Positions 12,901-25,666 of a stretch of 64,000 nt of DNA are shown here, piece by piece. Position 1 is the stretch's first letter. Every line of letters begins with the position of its first letter. Below the pieces are notes generated by a model. It ran no database searches. It was not told where the DNA came from and worked only from the letters and a program-made list of their open reading frames with translations. Source of the DNA: Himantopus leucocephalus (Eukaryota; Chordata; Aves; Charadriiformes; Recurvirostridae); assembly GCA_003993805.1 (NCBI GenBank), contig RSEF01000005.1, positions 37,585,138 to 37,649,137 on the forward strand. Reading direction: 5' to 3'. Position numbers and translations under genes: made by a program.

Positions 12901-15900
12901 TTAATTCATAATTTTTAAGTCCATTTAAAAAAAAAAAAACATAAAAAGATTCTTTGTCAGAGACTCTAATTTTTTTCTGATGAGAAGAATTTGTACATCC
13001 CGATTGGAATCTTTGTCTTCTGATGAATTAAAATGCACTTAAAAGGAAAGACCAAATAGATAGACATTTTCTTAAATCATAGATTTTGTTTTACATGTAC
13101 AGTAGTCATAAGACTCAATGGCAATCTGTTTTTCCTGCTGAGGTTTTACTGCGAGATCAAAGGACAGAAATCTGTAGTATAGCTTCTGTGTCACTGATAT
13201 TAACTCTAAAGCAACATATTGCAACCTTTGATCTTTCAGTAGTTTCATGTACATCTTGACAGAATTTCTTGAACAGCAGTGAATGAAAAAATATTTTTTA
13301 AAGTCAACATCAAAGCTTAGTTTTCATTGACTCTTGAGGGTTTGTTTATGCACTTTTTCTTTGTCTACTGCAGTGTTTGCAGTTCAGGCTATTTTGGTTG
13401 ACGTGGAAGGCTATGAGCAGGCTGATGGATTCAGCAGCTGCGAATTACAGGATCAGCTGTCTGGAAGACTGAGTGAAGTGGGCAGTTGGCAGCCAAATGG
13501 ATACAACCCCTGTAGCCCAAGAAATTCCACAGCCAGTGCTATAGGATAGCCCATGAGAGGATGACAAAATCTTTACCTAAACACCACTATGAAACTGTGT
13601 AAAACCAAAAATGCCCAGTGGATATTTGAGATGAATGATTACAAAAAGTTGTTTTGGAAATGGTGCTTTCTAAAAATCAGGCTATAACAGTTTCTGACAT
13701 GAAACTAAGTACTGATAAAATGGGGGAAGATTTCCATGCTTATGTTTGTAGGCTGCATATTATTGCCGTTGACCTGGAACTATGCATATTTAGAAATAGA
13801 TGAATGCTGTTTTCTTATTATTTAAAAGTACATGGTTTATTTTATCTACCTGCCACTCCTGGTAAGAGCAACTGGCACTCGTGACAGCATTTAGCTACTA
13901 TCTTGTGATATTGCCAGTTTTTGTTTATAAATACAAAGTGTAAAAAGGGCACATGACAATGTTCTGCTGGTTTTGCTCTATCTAATGCTAAATGACCTAC
14001 AAGGAATTGGGAAGAATGAGGACAATGAGGCCACGTTATACCAGGTCTTGATACTGGGCCTCAGTAAAATTGGGAACTTACATAACATGACATTTTTGGG
14101 CTGTATTTGAACCGAATTAATTATTACAGAAAATTATTAACTCCACAGCTAGCTGTGCTAGATATAATAATTTCATTTTGCTGAATTATATGTAAATCTA
14201 GACATCAAGTACAGTAGTAAGAAAATGTTGTACTAGATAATGCCAACTGGATTTGACATTATATTGTTTCCCCTCAATAATGCTGTTTTGTGCCAGGCAA
14301 GTGTAGAGAAAAAAATGCAAGGAAATAGGCTGCAGCTTTATAATGCTTTTCTGCTGAGGACTAATCAGCATTAACTTATATGGCAAAAGCGATCATTTCT
14401 TCGTGATCATGTTCTCTTGAAAAAGGGCTGGCCTTAGACTTTACACAGCTATTCTTCTGTCCTTTGCGCAGCCTTCACCTTCCCACCATCATATGACAGT
14501 TAAAAAACAAGAAAAGGGGATATCCACAGGGGCCTAAATTCTTTTTTTCCAAACTTCATGTAAGATGGACATCCCACAAACCCGGGTCTAATCCATTTTA
14601 TCCAGGAACCTGGCCTGTGGTGAAATGAAATACAGTTCTTTTGACAATAGCTGCAGACTCACCGGAAACACAAGTCACCCACCAAAACAATGTTATATGA
14701 TGCAGGAACGTTAACTTATGGCTCCGAAGATTTTTTTTTCAAGAAGTACCCAATAGACTGACATATGACCGTGTGTCATGCGTGCAGTCTGACATATTGA
14801 GGATCGCTGATCAACTCCTAGCTATCACACAAGCGGTTAGTGCGTGCGTGTTCACTAAGATTGTTGCATTGATGCTACCGCTCTGTAAGGACGCTGTGAA
14901 TCCAGCCTAAGTTCAGACTTAGAGTGCCTGTGCAGGTGGACTGCACTGCATATAATATGAATTGGACATGTTGAAATTGTGCATGCACTGTGGACATTTG
15001 TCCAGGACGTCTAGATATTATAGATGGAGCTATTAATAGGGGAGTTAAATCACTTGAAATCTATGCCTGGCCCTGCTGCAAATTAAATCAGACTTCCTGT
15101 ATCATTCAGTCAGATTTTCATCTAATAGGAAGAGAAGAAAAAAACCAAAACCACCAAACCAACAAAGGTCACGTCCTGTCAGCATAGTTATCAGCAAAGG
15201 AAAAAATCCTCTCTATTCTCCCATGAAAGTAAAGATAAGACTACAGTGACAGTTCAATGCTACACTAATTCCAGGCCAGAAGGGAGAGGGAGCTGCTGAT
15301 AAAGTCAGAAAATGGATCTCAGAGTGTATATACTATGAAAAGGTACATAGGGTCTTGATTTCCTTCCTGGCTCATTCAGCTACTCAGAAAATAGTTTCCT
15401 GTCTTTTGGCCACCCACTCTTTCTAAAACCAAAACCCTTTAAAAGCTGGCACTTTGTTTGTCGCTGACTGAGATGGTAGTCTTATATGTTAAGGTTAGAG
15501 TATGTGACCTTTACTTGGATATGGACGAGGTCGGCCTTAAGTTCTCTCCATGTTACTGAGACTGTCAAGAGCGGTTAATTATCTTGTTAGTACATAAAGC
15601 ATTTGGCTGCTGCTATGCTTGCAGTAGTCTGTAAGTACTTCAGACTTCGTTTTTTGAGGAAAATGAGCAACTTATAACAAGCCATTGCTTCTTTCAAACC
15701 TCTAGTGGTGCTGGGATTTGCATTTCAGTACAAAACTTTCTGTGCTGTTGTGGAAAGTTTGTCTATTTGAGAAATTTGGGATGCTGTGATAGCTAGTGTA
15801 ATGGTTGCTCAAGAGAAAACTTGTGTGAAGCGTGGGTCGGAACTCTTGATTTAGATAATTATCGAGATTCATTAGCCAATATTTTCAGTACATTATCTAA

Positions 15901-17280
15901 CAATTGTCAGGAGACACTTGCTCGTTGTTAATACTTTCTTCTTATGGCTTTGTGTTTTCAAACTCTCTGAGGATTCTTGTGGCAGTTGAATTCAGCATGT
16001 AACTGTGTGAAACTGGAAAATAATAAAAACTTGTTTTGCAGGTTGATGCAAACTTAAGCTCATTCGCATGAGTAGTCTAACTGAAGTTATATTAAGTATT
16101 TTTCTATAGATTGAGTCTAATTTACAGTTACAGTTGCTGGGTAAAAACCTATTTTTTAATCCCTGAAATTAAATTAAACTGCTCTATGATCAAGAGGAAA
16201 AAGACATGAACAACATTGGAGAAGTGAACACAAATTCAGTCAAACTAATTCACTAAAAATATTCTTTAAAACATTTGAAACAGCATAGAAATACAGCTGT
16301 GCTTTTCAGTCAAGTTTTAGCTGTAGTTGGACAACTGGATAATAATAACCTTTTCCAAAGCTTGGAAAAGATTTTGCTGTGAGTTTTAGCTCTGTCTGTG
16401 TGTCTGCAGAATTAGACTAGCACACTAATCTAACATCCAGGTTTCTTGAGTGTAACTAGAGTGTCCATTTGCTCACCTGGGAGCGTGTAGATAGCTGAAG
16501 CCCTGAGCACTTGCAGCCCTACGTGTTGCCAGGCGAGGCTGTGTGTTTTGTACTTCCAAATATAGGTGCCTGTTGTCACAACAAGGGGACTGAAGATAAA
16601 GGGGAAGAGCTAGTGCCTGTCTCTCAAGGCAGCCCCAAAACTCTGCTCATTTCAACGCCAACATTTTCTGCTCACCTCCAGCATTTCTGAGAGCTACTCC
16701 TGCAGGCGACTCGATCTAGCTGTCAGTGCTTTATTAAAATGAGTAACTACTGATAATATCCAACCATAATAGTTTTTCAAAGACTAATATCGTGCTATCT
16801 GTTGTACTAAAATTATTTAATATTATCTTGTTTAATTTCTTACATACATACAATTACATATTCAATAATTTGGCTTTACTTTCAGACTTCACTGCAGATG
16901 TCAAATCTGAACTGATAAAAATTACTGTATTGTGTTAATAATTTAGAAAGAATGAACTTTACTGATTTTCTTGTTATTCTACTGCTGTACAAAAACACAA
17001 GAGTATTATCAGAGACATATGGTTTCATTGTAATTGTCTGATAAAATTGTTTCGATAGCAAATCTGAAATGAAGCAAAATTATGTTGTTTATTCTCATTT
17101 TTATTGATGTTACGCATATACTACCCTTTACCTAAAAAGGACATCTCTGAAGGTTTGAATTAAAGTAATTTCTTTATGTGTTTTTTTAAAGAAATAAGTG
17201 TTGAATTTAAAATATGTTATTAAGTCACTTTAAAATATATGCCACAGATGTAGGAAAAAATCTTCTGGGATCCATTGCTT

Positions 17281-17301
17281 CCCCCCCCCCCCCCCCTTTC
17301 N
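17281..17301. repeat. Poly-C homopolymer with an ambiguous base
   Basis: Sixteen C residues are followed by TTTC and an N. Together with the G-run at 871-884, it shows that consensus calling failed at G/C homopolymers, so run lengths here are unreliable. Confidence 0.8.
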
Positions 17302-18179
17302 TTAATCACATTTCCTTACTTGTTTATAATACGCTTTTTCACTTAGCTTTCAAACAGAATAGATATAAAGCAGCGTTGTTCACTCAATAGTATATGCCTA
17401 AATATTCTTTAGTCTTATGACTTACCCTTTCACAAAATAAATTAAGAATAGATTGTAAAGATTTTTACACTGTATGCAGCAGTTAATTGTTAAATTTGGA
17501 GGATACCATCCCATCAAAACCTTAGTTTTATAACCTGGTAACTTGTATTTTCTTTTCTGCTTTCTCAACGCAACTGTTGAGAGTTTCCATCCATCTTCTC
17601 TGTTCCACCCATCTTCTTCTGTTCAATTTTGAGTCCAGAACAAGCCTATGCAAAAGTTAGATCTCAGAAATAGTTTATCCACATTGACTCTATCTCAGAT
17701 GGTTGCCCTGCTTGGCTATAGAGGCTCGATTAAAAGGTAAATTCTGTCCAAAAGAATTTTGTCGATGATAGCATGGATCAGATTCCTTGCATTTTAACTG
17801 GAGAAGGAAGGGGGGGAAGCAGAGAGAGAGACTGCTTGTGGCAATCTTCTAACTTTCATTCCTGTTGCTGTCTTCTAATATGTCACTGTACAGTGTTAGT
17901 TTTCGGCTTCTGACTCATGTGATCTTGTTGTCCTTCTTTATTGTACGCTGTCTCTGCACTTACTGAGCTGTCCTGCCAAACTGGACAGCTGCTGCTTCAG
18001 TTGCTGTAGCACTGCCATAAATAAAAAAAAAAATAGAGAAACCTGGATGTATTAATTACGTTATCTTTCCTCTCTGAAATAATCTGTTCTGTGTTTAATA
18101 AAAGGTAGGTGAAAAGTACAGCTGATCCATGCAAGGACCATGCCTGTAGCTAAATGTCTACTTTATTTCTCCATTACAG

Positions 18180-18431
18180 GATATTTGTGAAGATATATCT
18201 GATCACGTTGAACAAATCCATGCTCTGCTAGAGACTGAGTTCTCCCTGAAGCTTCTGTCTTACTCTGTCAATGTGATAGTCGATATCCATACAGTACAGC
18301 TACTCTGGCACCAACTACGTGTTTCTGTTCTGGTTCTGAGGGAGCGTATTCTCCAGGGACTACAAGACGCCAATGGAAACTACACCAGGCAGACCGATAT
18401 TCTGCAAGCATTTTCTGAAGAGACTAAGGAG
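18180..18431 (+). CDS. AKAP6: AKAP6 coding exon (N-terminal helical region; human exon 3 equivalent)
   Basis: AKAP6 (mAKAP) is a large scaffold that gathers PKA, phosphodiesterase, calcineurin and other signalling proteins at the nuclear envelope of striated muscle and neurons. This 252-bp exon encodes 84 residues starting DICEDISDHVEQIHALLETE and ending AFSEETKE, which match human AKAP6 as I remember it almost residue for residue (for example DIHTVQLLWHQL, where I recall DIHAVQLLWHQL in human). The heptad-like Leu/Val spacing suggests long helices, possibly spectrin-like. The acceptor is CCATTACAG|GAT; the donor is GAG|GTATAG, somewhat weak because position +5 is A. Both boundaries are phase 0. 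The residues lie upstream of the start of the cardiac beta isoform, so this exon should be specific to the long alpha form, which is known to be mainly neuronal. Confidence 0.95.
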
Positions 18432-18878
18432 GTATAGTAACTAAATTCGATTTTGAGAACTTCATCTGTATTTGAAGCATCTCATCCCTGTCACACATTT
18501 AAAATTGCTAGGATTACAGTTCTAAGGACAGCTTACTTGTCTTCTAGATATTTTGCTAATTTTGTGTTTTAAGTGTTTTCTGCTGATACCTGTTCTCACT
18601 GAACCAAATTAAAGCAAGTACTTTAAGGTCAACTTTCAGAAGTATCATGTTAGTGGCTAGCAATGTTTTCTCCCGATTGAAATATTTTTCATAAAGGATT
18701 GGACACATTTACCAAGGCGCATCTGGTCCAAAGCCCTTGTTCTGGTCACTCGTGAATTTAAGGTTCATATCCAATTCAAAACTCAATTTTTATGTGCAAT
18801 GAATTCCTTAATGAAAAGCTTAGACATTTCCCTTCATGCATACACAAACCTGAAGCCTACAAGTTGTTTTTTTCTAAC

Positions 18879-18966
18879 CTTTCCAGACTAGGTCAATATT
18901 GATTTAAAGCAGAATGCAATATTTTCCAAAACTTTCCAGACTAGGTCAACATTGCTTTACAGCAGA
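18879..18966 (+). repeat. Local direct duplication, 35-bp units, 53-bp period
   Basis: CTTTCCAGACTAGGTCAA occurs at 18879 and again at 18932. Similarity continues for 35 bp (18879-18913 and 18932-18966) with three differences. It looks like a partial tandem duplication in the intron, with no coding role. Confidence 0.8.
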
Positions 18967-21900
18967 GAGGATGGATTTTAATTTGTTTGAGTGGCAATTC
19001 TGCAATATGCCTCTAAACACTCACACATTTTGTCTGAGAAACAACGATGCATTAATCATACTTTTTTTTACTCTAATGAGGTGTCAAATTCACACACATG
19101 TAAATGGTTTGTAAATCTGGATTTGTTTAACTAAAATGCCTTTTCCTTTGAATTCATCACTACTACATTAGCTTAGTTAGAAAGACACTACCGGCCTAAC
19201 TTTTAAAACTGAAAGAAGATGAACATTTTTAATAGTTAGGGTAATGAACGGTTAATAGATACCTTAGCGTGTAGAGGATTCTTCATTTGCTGAAAGTCCT
19301 AACATTAGGATAAAATGCTTTTGTTAAGATTAGATACATTTACAGAAAGAGACCTCTAGACCAATGCAACGAGATTCTGCGACCTGTGTTACAGAGGAAG
19401 TCAGAAAACCCCTAAACACGTCCTGAATTTCAGATCACTCAAGTTTAAAGAGAATGTTCGTATTTCTCTGCTCCATGTTGGGTTTTATATTTATCTTTGG
19501 CACAACAGAGTGGGTGGTCCTGAAATCAATGCTGAGATATGCCCAGGCCCACCTTCCACCACCCTTCTTCCTGATGTATACATACCTGCTGCTTCACAGT
19601 CAGTTACTGCTTTGCTGTCGCTGGTAAAACTTCTCTGGCAAATCTGAAGGAAATCCACACTTGTCTGAATATGAGTGGTGAATTGGGGTGAAGTCATGAT
19701 TTCATGACATGAGCGTGGTGATTTCAAGACACAAGGAAGGGGCAGATTCAGATACTAAGAAACAGGAAATGTCCCACCTGGATCTGATTACATCTGCTAT
19801 AAAAAACGTTCCTCCAATACAGGGGAGGACTGACTAGGGAGGGATGGATTATTTTTCAGTGGGGAAAAAACATGTTGTCAGATAGGCTTATATGGTAAAA
19901 AAACCCAAGACAAAATATCCTGACACGATTCTTTTTTTTCTACCCCAACTAAAACATAAATAAAATTTGATAAAATTAATGGCTAGCAATAGCAGGGACA
20001 CAACATTAGTATTAAGTTTCTACTCTAATGCTTGAATAGGTTCCCAGAAATTGCTCTGCAGTCTTTAACTTTCAGGTATTTATTCAAGCTTTTTCATCGA
20101 GTATAATGGTAGTGGCTTTATTTAAAGAAAATAGATAAATAAATAAAATGCTATGTAGAGACAATTGTACCTACTTTTATCTACAGGTTTGCGGGGGTTT
20201 TTTTTGTGTTTTCCCCATATCCTTTCCCAGACAGGACTACAGTGTAGGATTAGTAAGTACCTCACAATACAGTATTATCTATTAGGGATTTTCATGCATA
20301 TGTGAATAGTGAGACTGTTTGGGCAAACCTAGAAACCTTTGCCCATACAGATAACCCTTCCCTGGAGAATCATTCTCTTAATTTTCAGTACTCCTTGGGG
20401 ATTATGAACCAGGAATGGCAGCTTATTTTTTTTTCTACTAAGATTGAGAAGTCATCTGGTTTGAAATGAATAGAAGGAAACTTTAACACACAACAAAGAC
20501 CTCTATTTTGGAACTCACTACTGTAGGAGACTTAGAGGTGGAAAGAAGTTCAAAAAATAAATGTGAAAACTAAGCAAAGATAGGAGGAATTATAACCTCC
20601 AGATGAAGAATTCCCTATGCTGCTCATCGGTAGAAGCTGGGAATGCGGTTAGAAATGTTGTGTATGGAAGGGCCATGTATGTTTAGCCATTTCTTACAGT
20701 TCAGCTATCAGAAAATGTTTAGAACTGATGCAGAGACAAGATAGTGGGTTAGACAGAAATTTGATCTGAACCAGTACAGCAAATGTTATGCTTTTCCACA
20801 GTCCATGAACCTATCATTTCACAAAAAGTTTGGCTTGCTCCTTAAGTCAGCTGTCTTCTGCGTAATGGTGAAGAGTGGCTTTGGCTGCCAATGTTATCTG
20901 AGGACCTCCATGGAAGAAATGACCTGCCAAGGTTTCTTTCGTGTTCAGTGAGACAGTCTCATCTTGTTAATATACACCACTCTCTCAGTTCATAGACTGC
21001 GCAGTCAATCACAGCACAACAGTCCTGCCTGGGCTATATTTACACCGTAGCTGTAACACACATAAATGTGCACAAGCTAGCCTCAACATAATGAACTGGG
21101 ATAACACTAGTAGAGTAGCTATCAAAACATGAAAGTGTACAGCACAGGCCTTACTGGCTTGGTTAGGAACCCAGCTCATTAACTGGGCAGGCAGTAACTG
21201 CGCTTTCGGCTCTCCCAGCAGCACCATACTGAATAAGATGCCAACAGGAAACGCACGAAAACTTTTATGGCTTGGAAGGAACAGAGGAACCAGTGAGGCA
21301 AGCTGCCTGCCATGATGGAGATGCTAAATTAAGAAAATACTTCTTTTAATAAAAAACCTTGGAGGGTTAATATTTTGAAGGACCATTTCTCCTTCATGAA
21401 TTACCCAGAGATAGATAGGAAGGAAAGAAAAATTAGTTCTTTGCAGCCTGAGTTCTGCCCAGCTGAACCTAACCTGTGAGTTTTAGTTTGTAATTGATAA
21501 AGCCAGGAAATATGGAAAGGATGAGTATAAGGCTATGTCAAATACAGTAAATCCTGATGTTCTCAAACAGTGTGTAAAGTCACACAAAAAAATCTTACAA
21601 ATTATATTAGCTCATTTGAAAGAGTAAAAAAAAAAAAAAAGTAGAATTGTGCTGGTTTAAATGGTTTTAATATAAATACAAGAAGGTATTGGAAACAGCC
21701 TACACAGCTTTACAGGAAGCATCACTAATTGAAAAGGGACAAATTTTTTGAACTAAGGCATTCCTATTGGTAGCCATGTAAATAACCAAACATAGTATTT
21801 TTCTGAAATAAAAATAATTAAAACATGGTAATACTGGCATTAAATTATGCTCCTCCAAAGCACACATTTAAGAGACTGCTTGGAAAATGACCAAGCAAGA

Positions 21901-23070
21901 TGGTTTAGTGCATGTGATTGTAAATTTTATTAATGTTAATAAACACATTTTAAAGAGATGAAGGAATGGAGCTCATTACTCTGGAGAAATGAAAGCCCTT
22001 AGGGCCTTGGGAAAGGGGTTTGATTTATATATGGTTTTACAGTTTCTAATCTTTTCCTGAGATGAGATGAAAAATGCAGCTGTAATACTGATCATTGCTT
22101 AGTCATTATTTTTCTTAATAAACGCAGCTCCAAAATATAAATTTGACAGATTTATAGAAACTTCTCCTCTTAATTCTGGATTATTGACAATGTACAATTT
22201 GTGGTATAGGTTCTACATCTGGATAGAATGTGCTAAATAAAAGATATTTTCAGTGTCCAAGATTATGGTTGATAAATAACTTTCTAATCGATCTTTTCTA
22301 TAAATAATATTTGTGGCTGGAGGATTTTTTATATTTTTACTTTGAGTAATGCAAGTGGGCTGGACAGAGCACAGAGCTCAAACTTTATATGTTTATAGAA
22401 GATGGCAAACAATAGCTTTCTTTATTGAGACTATTCTTGTTCAGACCAAAATCCAAGTGGTTTATTGTGAGATGAAGAGATTGTGGGGTTATTGCACCTT
22501 CTTCAGGCATGATGCCTAAGGTCCTTAAACTATGGGTTTAGGCAGTGCAGCGAGACAAGCTGCTCCAGAGAATAATTCAGACAGGAACCTATTGTAGATA
22601 CTCAAGAGTTTGCTTTAAAAAACTTTATTATAAAAACCAAACCTGGGTAGAAAGACAGGTATACGATTTAGGCATCTAAAGTTAGAATCATAAAACATGA
22701 GTTTCTGCCCTTTATGCTGTTTTTTAAGTAGTTTCTGCAAGCACTTGGGCTAATGTTGGCTTTTTTATTTTTAATTCTGCTTTGCAGTTTCTTTTGTCAA
22801 TTGACATGCTCTGCCAATTTCTCTTGTTCTCTTGTTCTAGATAGATTCATGGAGTTACTTAAGACGTACACCAGTGTAAATAAGAACAGAAATTGTTTCA
22901 GAATTACTTGATCCTACGTTCAGGTTTCAAATTACGGGCTGGGATCTGGAAATAGTTGAGGCCTGCCTAGATGTTAGAACATTAAATCATCTACTAAAAA
23001 TATGCTTTGGATCTTAACGTAGTCAGATTTTTTTAGTGTCCTTCAAATAAGTCACCAAAATATTTATAAA

Positions 23071-23127
23071 CATTAATTTGAATTTGATCTTAAAATCAAA
23101 TCATTAATTTGAATTTGATCTTAAAAT
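23071..23127 (+). repeat. Perfect 26-bp direct repeat, 31-bp period
   Basis: The unit starting CATTAATTTGAATTTGATCT is found at 23071-23096 and 23102-23127, identical over 26 bp with a 5-bp spacer (CAAAT). It is a recent or slippage-maintained tandem duplication in an AT-rich intron. Confidence 0.85.
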
Positions 23128-23878
23128 TTGCCACCTGAGATGATCTCTGGCTGTCTGTGCTTCTGAGGTTGAAGGATTTCCATTCAGAAGATGCTGACAA
23201 GGGGACATGGCAGGCCAGAGGTTTAGGGTTCCCAGCTATAGTTTCTTTTCCTTGAGCTGTTCTCCATTTGTGCTCCAAATACCCAGCAGTGGAATTCTTG
23301 GCTGATAATGCTACAAAAACGTGAAATGTAGTTAGCAACCTGTATCTCATAAATATGGGAAGAAATGTCTGTCGTCGCTAGATGATGCTTGGAAAAAACA
23401 TTCTGGCAGTCAACTGAAAGATTGTAGAACAGCATGGATTTCTGAGAACACAAGATTAACAAGGTGGCTGATATACCCAGCAGTCCCCAAGATCCCCTCC
23501 TTTCTGTTTGAGGTAGTTAACTCAGGGAATACTACGAGTCTGTTGTATGGAATTTCTGAGTGTCCCCTACAGAGTAAGTAGAACTGAGAGCAAAATTTAA
23601 GGAGGAGAATACCAATACAAAAGTGAGTTGCTACTTTTAGGTAACTTGCTGCAGCAGACTGAAACTAAGCATTTTTCAGTTTACTGCCATTTTTTTATTC
23701 CCAAATACTTTAGAATGGTTTGCCCTTCTACAGGCTACTGTAAAAGCAGGCAGGTCAGTGATGAATGCTTTTCTAGATGTTAGGCAGCGACACACAGAAG
23801 CTGATAGTTCTTTACTTTATGTGTGCTGTATATGAAAATTAATCTTCTAAAAAAGTACCATTTCTTTGTCTATTTCAG

Positions 23879-25666
23879 GACCGTCTTGACTCTTTAACTG
23901 AAGTTGATGATTCTGGACAGTTAACCATCAAATGTTCTCAAAATTACTTGTCACTGGATTGTGGTATTACTGCATTTGAGCTATCTGACTACAGTCCTAG
24001 TGAGGATTTGCTTGGTGCTCTGGATGATATGACCTCCACCCAAGGGAAAGCAAAATCATTTGAACCCTGGAACTACAGTGAGATGGATAAGGACTTTCCA
24101 GGACTTATCAGAAGTGTGGGTTTACTTGCAGTAGCAACTGACTCCATTGCTTCCCAGTGTAATGAAGCATTAAATGAGAAAGAAACCCATGTACCTCTTT
24201 CAGCAGAAGATGGAGAAGAAAGCAAAGAGAGGAAAGGGCCAGATGAGATCTCACTAGTATCTCCTGCTGCGAACTCCTCTCTTTCTAAAGGACCTCGCTC
24301 TGAAGATGATGTTTTACCTACTGACAGCAAACCAGTTTCCACATTAAAGAAACCAGAATGCAATCTTCCACAGAACACCAGTGAAAAAATCAAACACACT
24401 CACTGTGAAAACTCAACTCCTAAGAGGTCCATAAGAGACTGCTTTAACTATAATGAAGACTCCCCTACACAGCCTACATTGCCAAAAAGAGGTCTATTTC
24501 TGAAAGATGATGTATTTAAAGATTATATGGAAGCCAATGATTTAAAAAGGCAAATCTCTCAGATAGTTAAAAATGAAATGAGTAGAAGTACACCCTCATT
24601 GTTAGATCCACCGGACAGGTCCAAGCTTTGCCTAGCTTTACAGTCACCCTACACTAACAGTCCATCTGCAGTTAGTCAGTCGTATGACTGCTTAAATACA
24701 ATAGGTGATAGAAATCTTGAGTACACAATAAATAATCACTTTAAGGACAGTCCCAGAAGTCTAAGGAAGTCTACTTTCTTCACCTGTAAAGAAAAATCAA
24801 AGCACAAGAAGTCTCATGATGCTCCAGAGAAAGTGAAAGCTGGCAGAACACCTGGAGGTATCTGTAAAATGGCTACACCAACACAAGTCAAAAAAAGAGG
24901 ACGTTCTTCTCTACAAAATGGAATTACTTCTCATAATTCTCATTCTCTGGAGGAGACGGAAACAGATTCTTCTGCATCATCAGATTGTTGTAACCAGAGA
25001 GACCCAAATGGGCAATCACAAGGTAAAACTGAGCCTTTTAGTTCACCAACGCGTAGCCAAAAGAGTGCTTCCTCAGCTGGTTCTGAGCTTACCGACTCAT
25101 CACCTCTTCTACTGAGAAGAAAGAATAATAAAAGCTTCTCCTCAACACCAAGCTATACTCAAAAAAACAATAAAGATGGTGAAGTTTGGTATGGATCTGA
25201 TGAATATTTAGCACTTCCTTCACATCTCAAACAGACTGAAGTATTAGCTTTAAAACTAGAAAATTTGACAAAGTTACTGCCCCAAAAGCCCAGAAGAGAA
25301 ACTATTCAAAACATTGATGACTGGGAGCTGTCAGAAATGAACTCAGATTCAGAAATGTATCCAACGTACCAGACAAAAAAGCACAAAAAAACGGGTAGAA
25401 TTTCACCAAGCTCTTCAAGTGATATAGTATCCTCCTTAGGTGACAGTATTGAATCTGGGCCTCTCAGTGATATTCTCTCTGAAGAAGACCTTTGCATGCC
25501 TGTATCTTGCACTAAAAAATACACCGAAGAAAAGTCAGAAAGGACTGCTGTCACTCAGCCCACTGAGAATGAGACTTCTGCCTCAAATAAATCAGCTTTA
25601 ATTCATCAACTGATGCAAGATATACAACATCAAGAGAATTATGAAACCATATGGGAAAAAATTGAG
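23879..25666 (+). CDS. AKAP6: AKAP6 large coding exon (596 codons; human exon 4 equivalent)
   Basis: This 1788-bp exon is open from TATTTCAG|GAC to GAG|GTAAGG, phase 0 at both ends. It encodes 596 residues beginning DRLDSLTEVDDSGQLTIKCS, a near match to the human AKAP6 continuation. It is Ser/Thr-, Lys- and Asp/Glu-rich and mostly disordered, with conserved islands: codons about 181-208 (starting PKRSIRDCFNYNEDSPTQPT), 229-245 (MSRSTPSLLDPPDRSKL), and about 438-499 (YGSDEYLALPSHLKQTEVLA, then the NIDDWELSEMNSDSEMYPTY block). Known family biology places PDK1, adenylyl cyclase 5 and MEF2 contacts in the region this exon encodes; I assign no exact sites here. Met codon 51 (24029-24031) is the probable equivalent of the mAKAP-beta start. 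The frame stays open past the donor to a TAG at 25787, but that extension is intronic. Confidence 0.97.

Larger units (their letters stand above)
1..18179 (+). other. AKAP6: AKAP6 intron upstream of the first visible coding exon (partial)
   Basis: This stretch contains no exon I can support. It ends in a good acceptor: a pyrimidine-rich tract followed by CCATTACAG at 18171-18179. The only repeats I recognise are a solo LTR (587-1113), a CR1 scrap (1171-1225), a T-rich run (about 1661-1688), AT-rich microsatellite-like DNA (about 6848-6903) and a 16-C run with an N (17281-17301). The stretches 1300-6800, 6900-17200 and 17310-18170 look like ordinary AT-rich intron. All open frames there are short, begin arbitrarily and lack recognisable domains. 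The coding exon expected before the first visible one (the N-terminal AKAP6 exon, known from the human protein) is not here and should lie upstream of base 1. Confidence 0.85.
18432..23878 (+). other. AKAP6: AKAP6 intron between the 84- and 596-codon exons
   Basis: This 5.45-kb intron runs from GTATAG to TATTTCAG. It contains two small local duplications (18879-18966 and 23071-23127), an A-run near 21627-21641, and otherwise AT-rich unique-looking sequence. I recognise no transposon or exon in it. Because the next exon contains the likely beta-isoform start, the 3' part of this intron is a plausible place for an alternative promoter, but I see no clear TATA box or CpG island near the exon. 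Confidence 0.9.

Noticed and set aside
23948..23950. TTG at 23948 as a translation start for the large open frame
   Set aside because: It is not an ATG and lies inside a recognised internal exon whose similarity to AKAP6 extends upstream to the acceptor at 23878.
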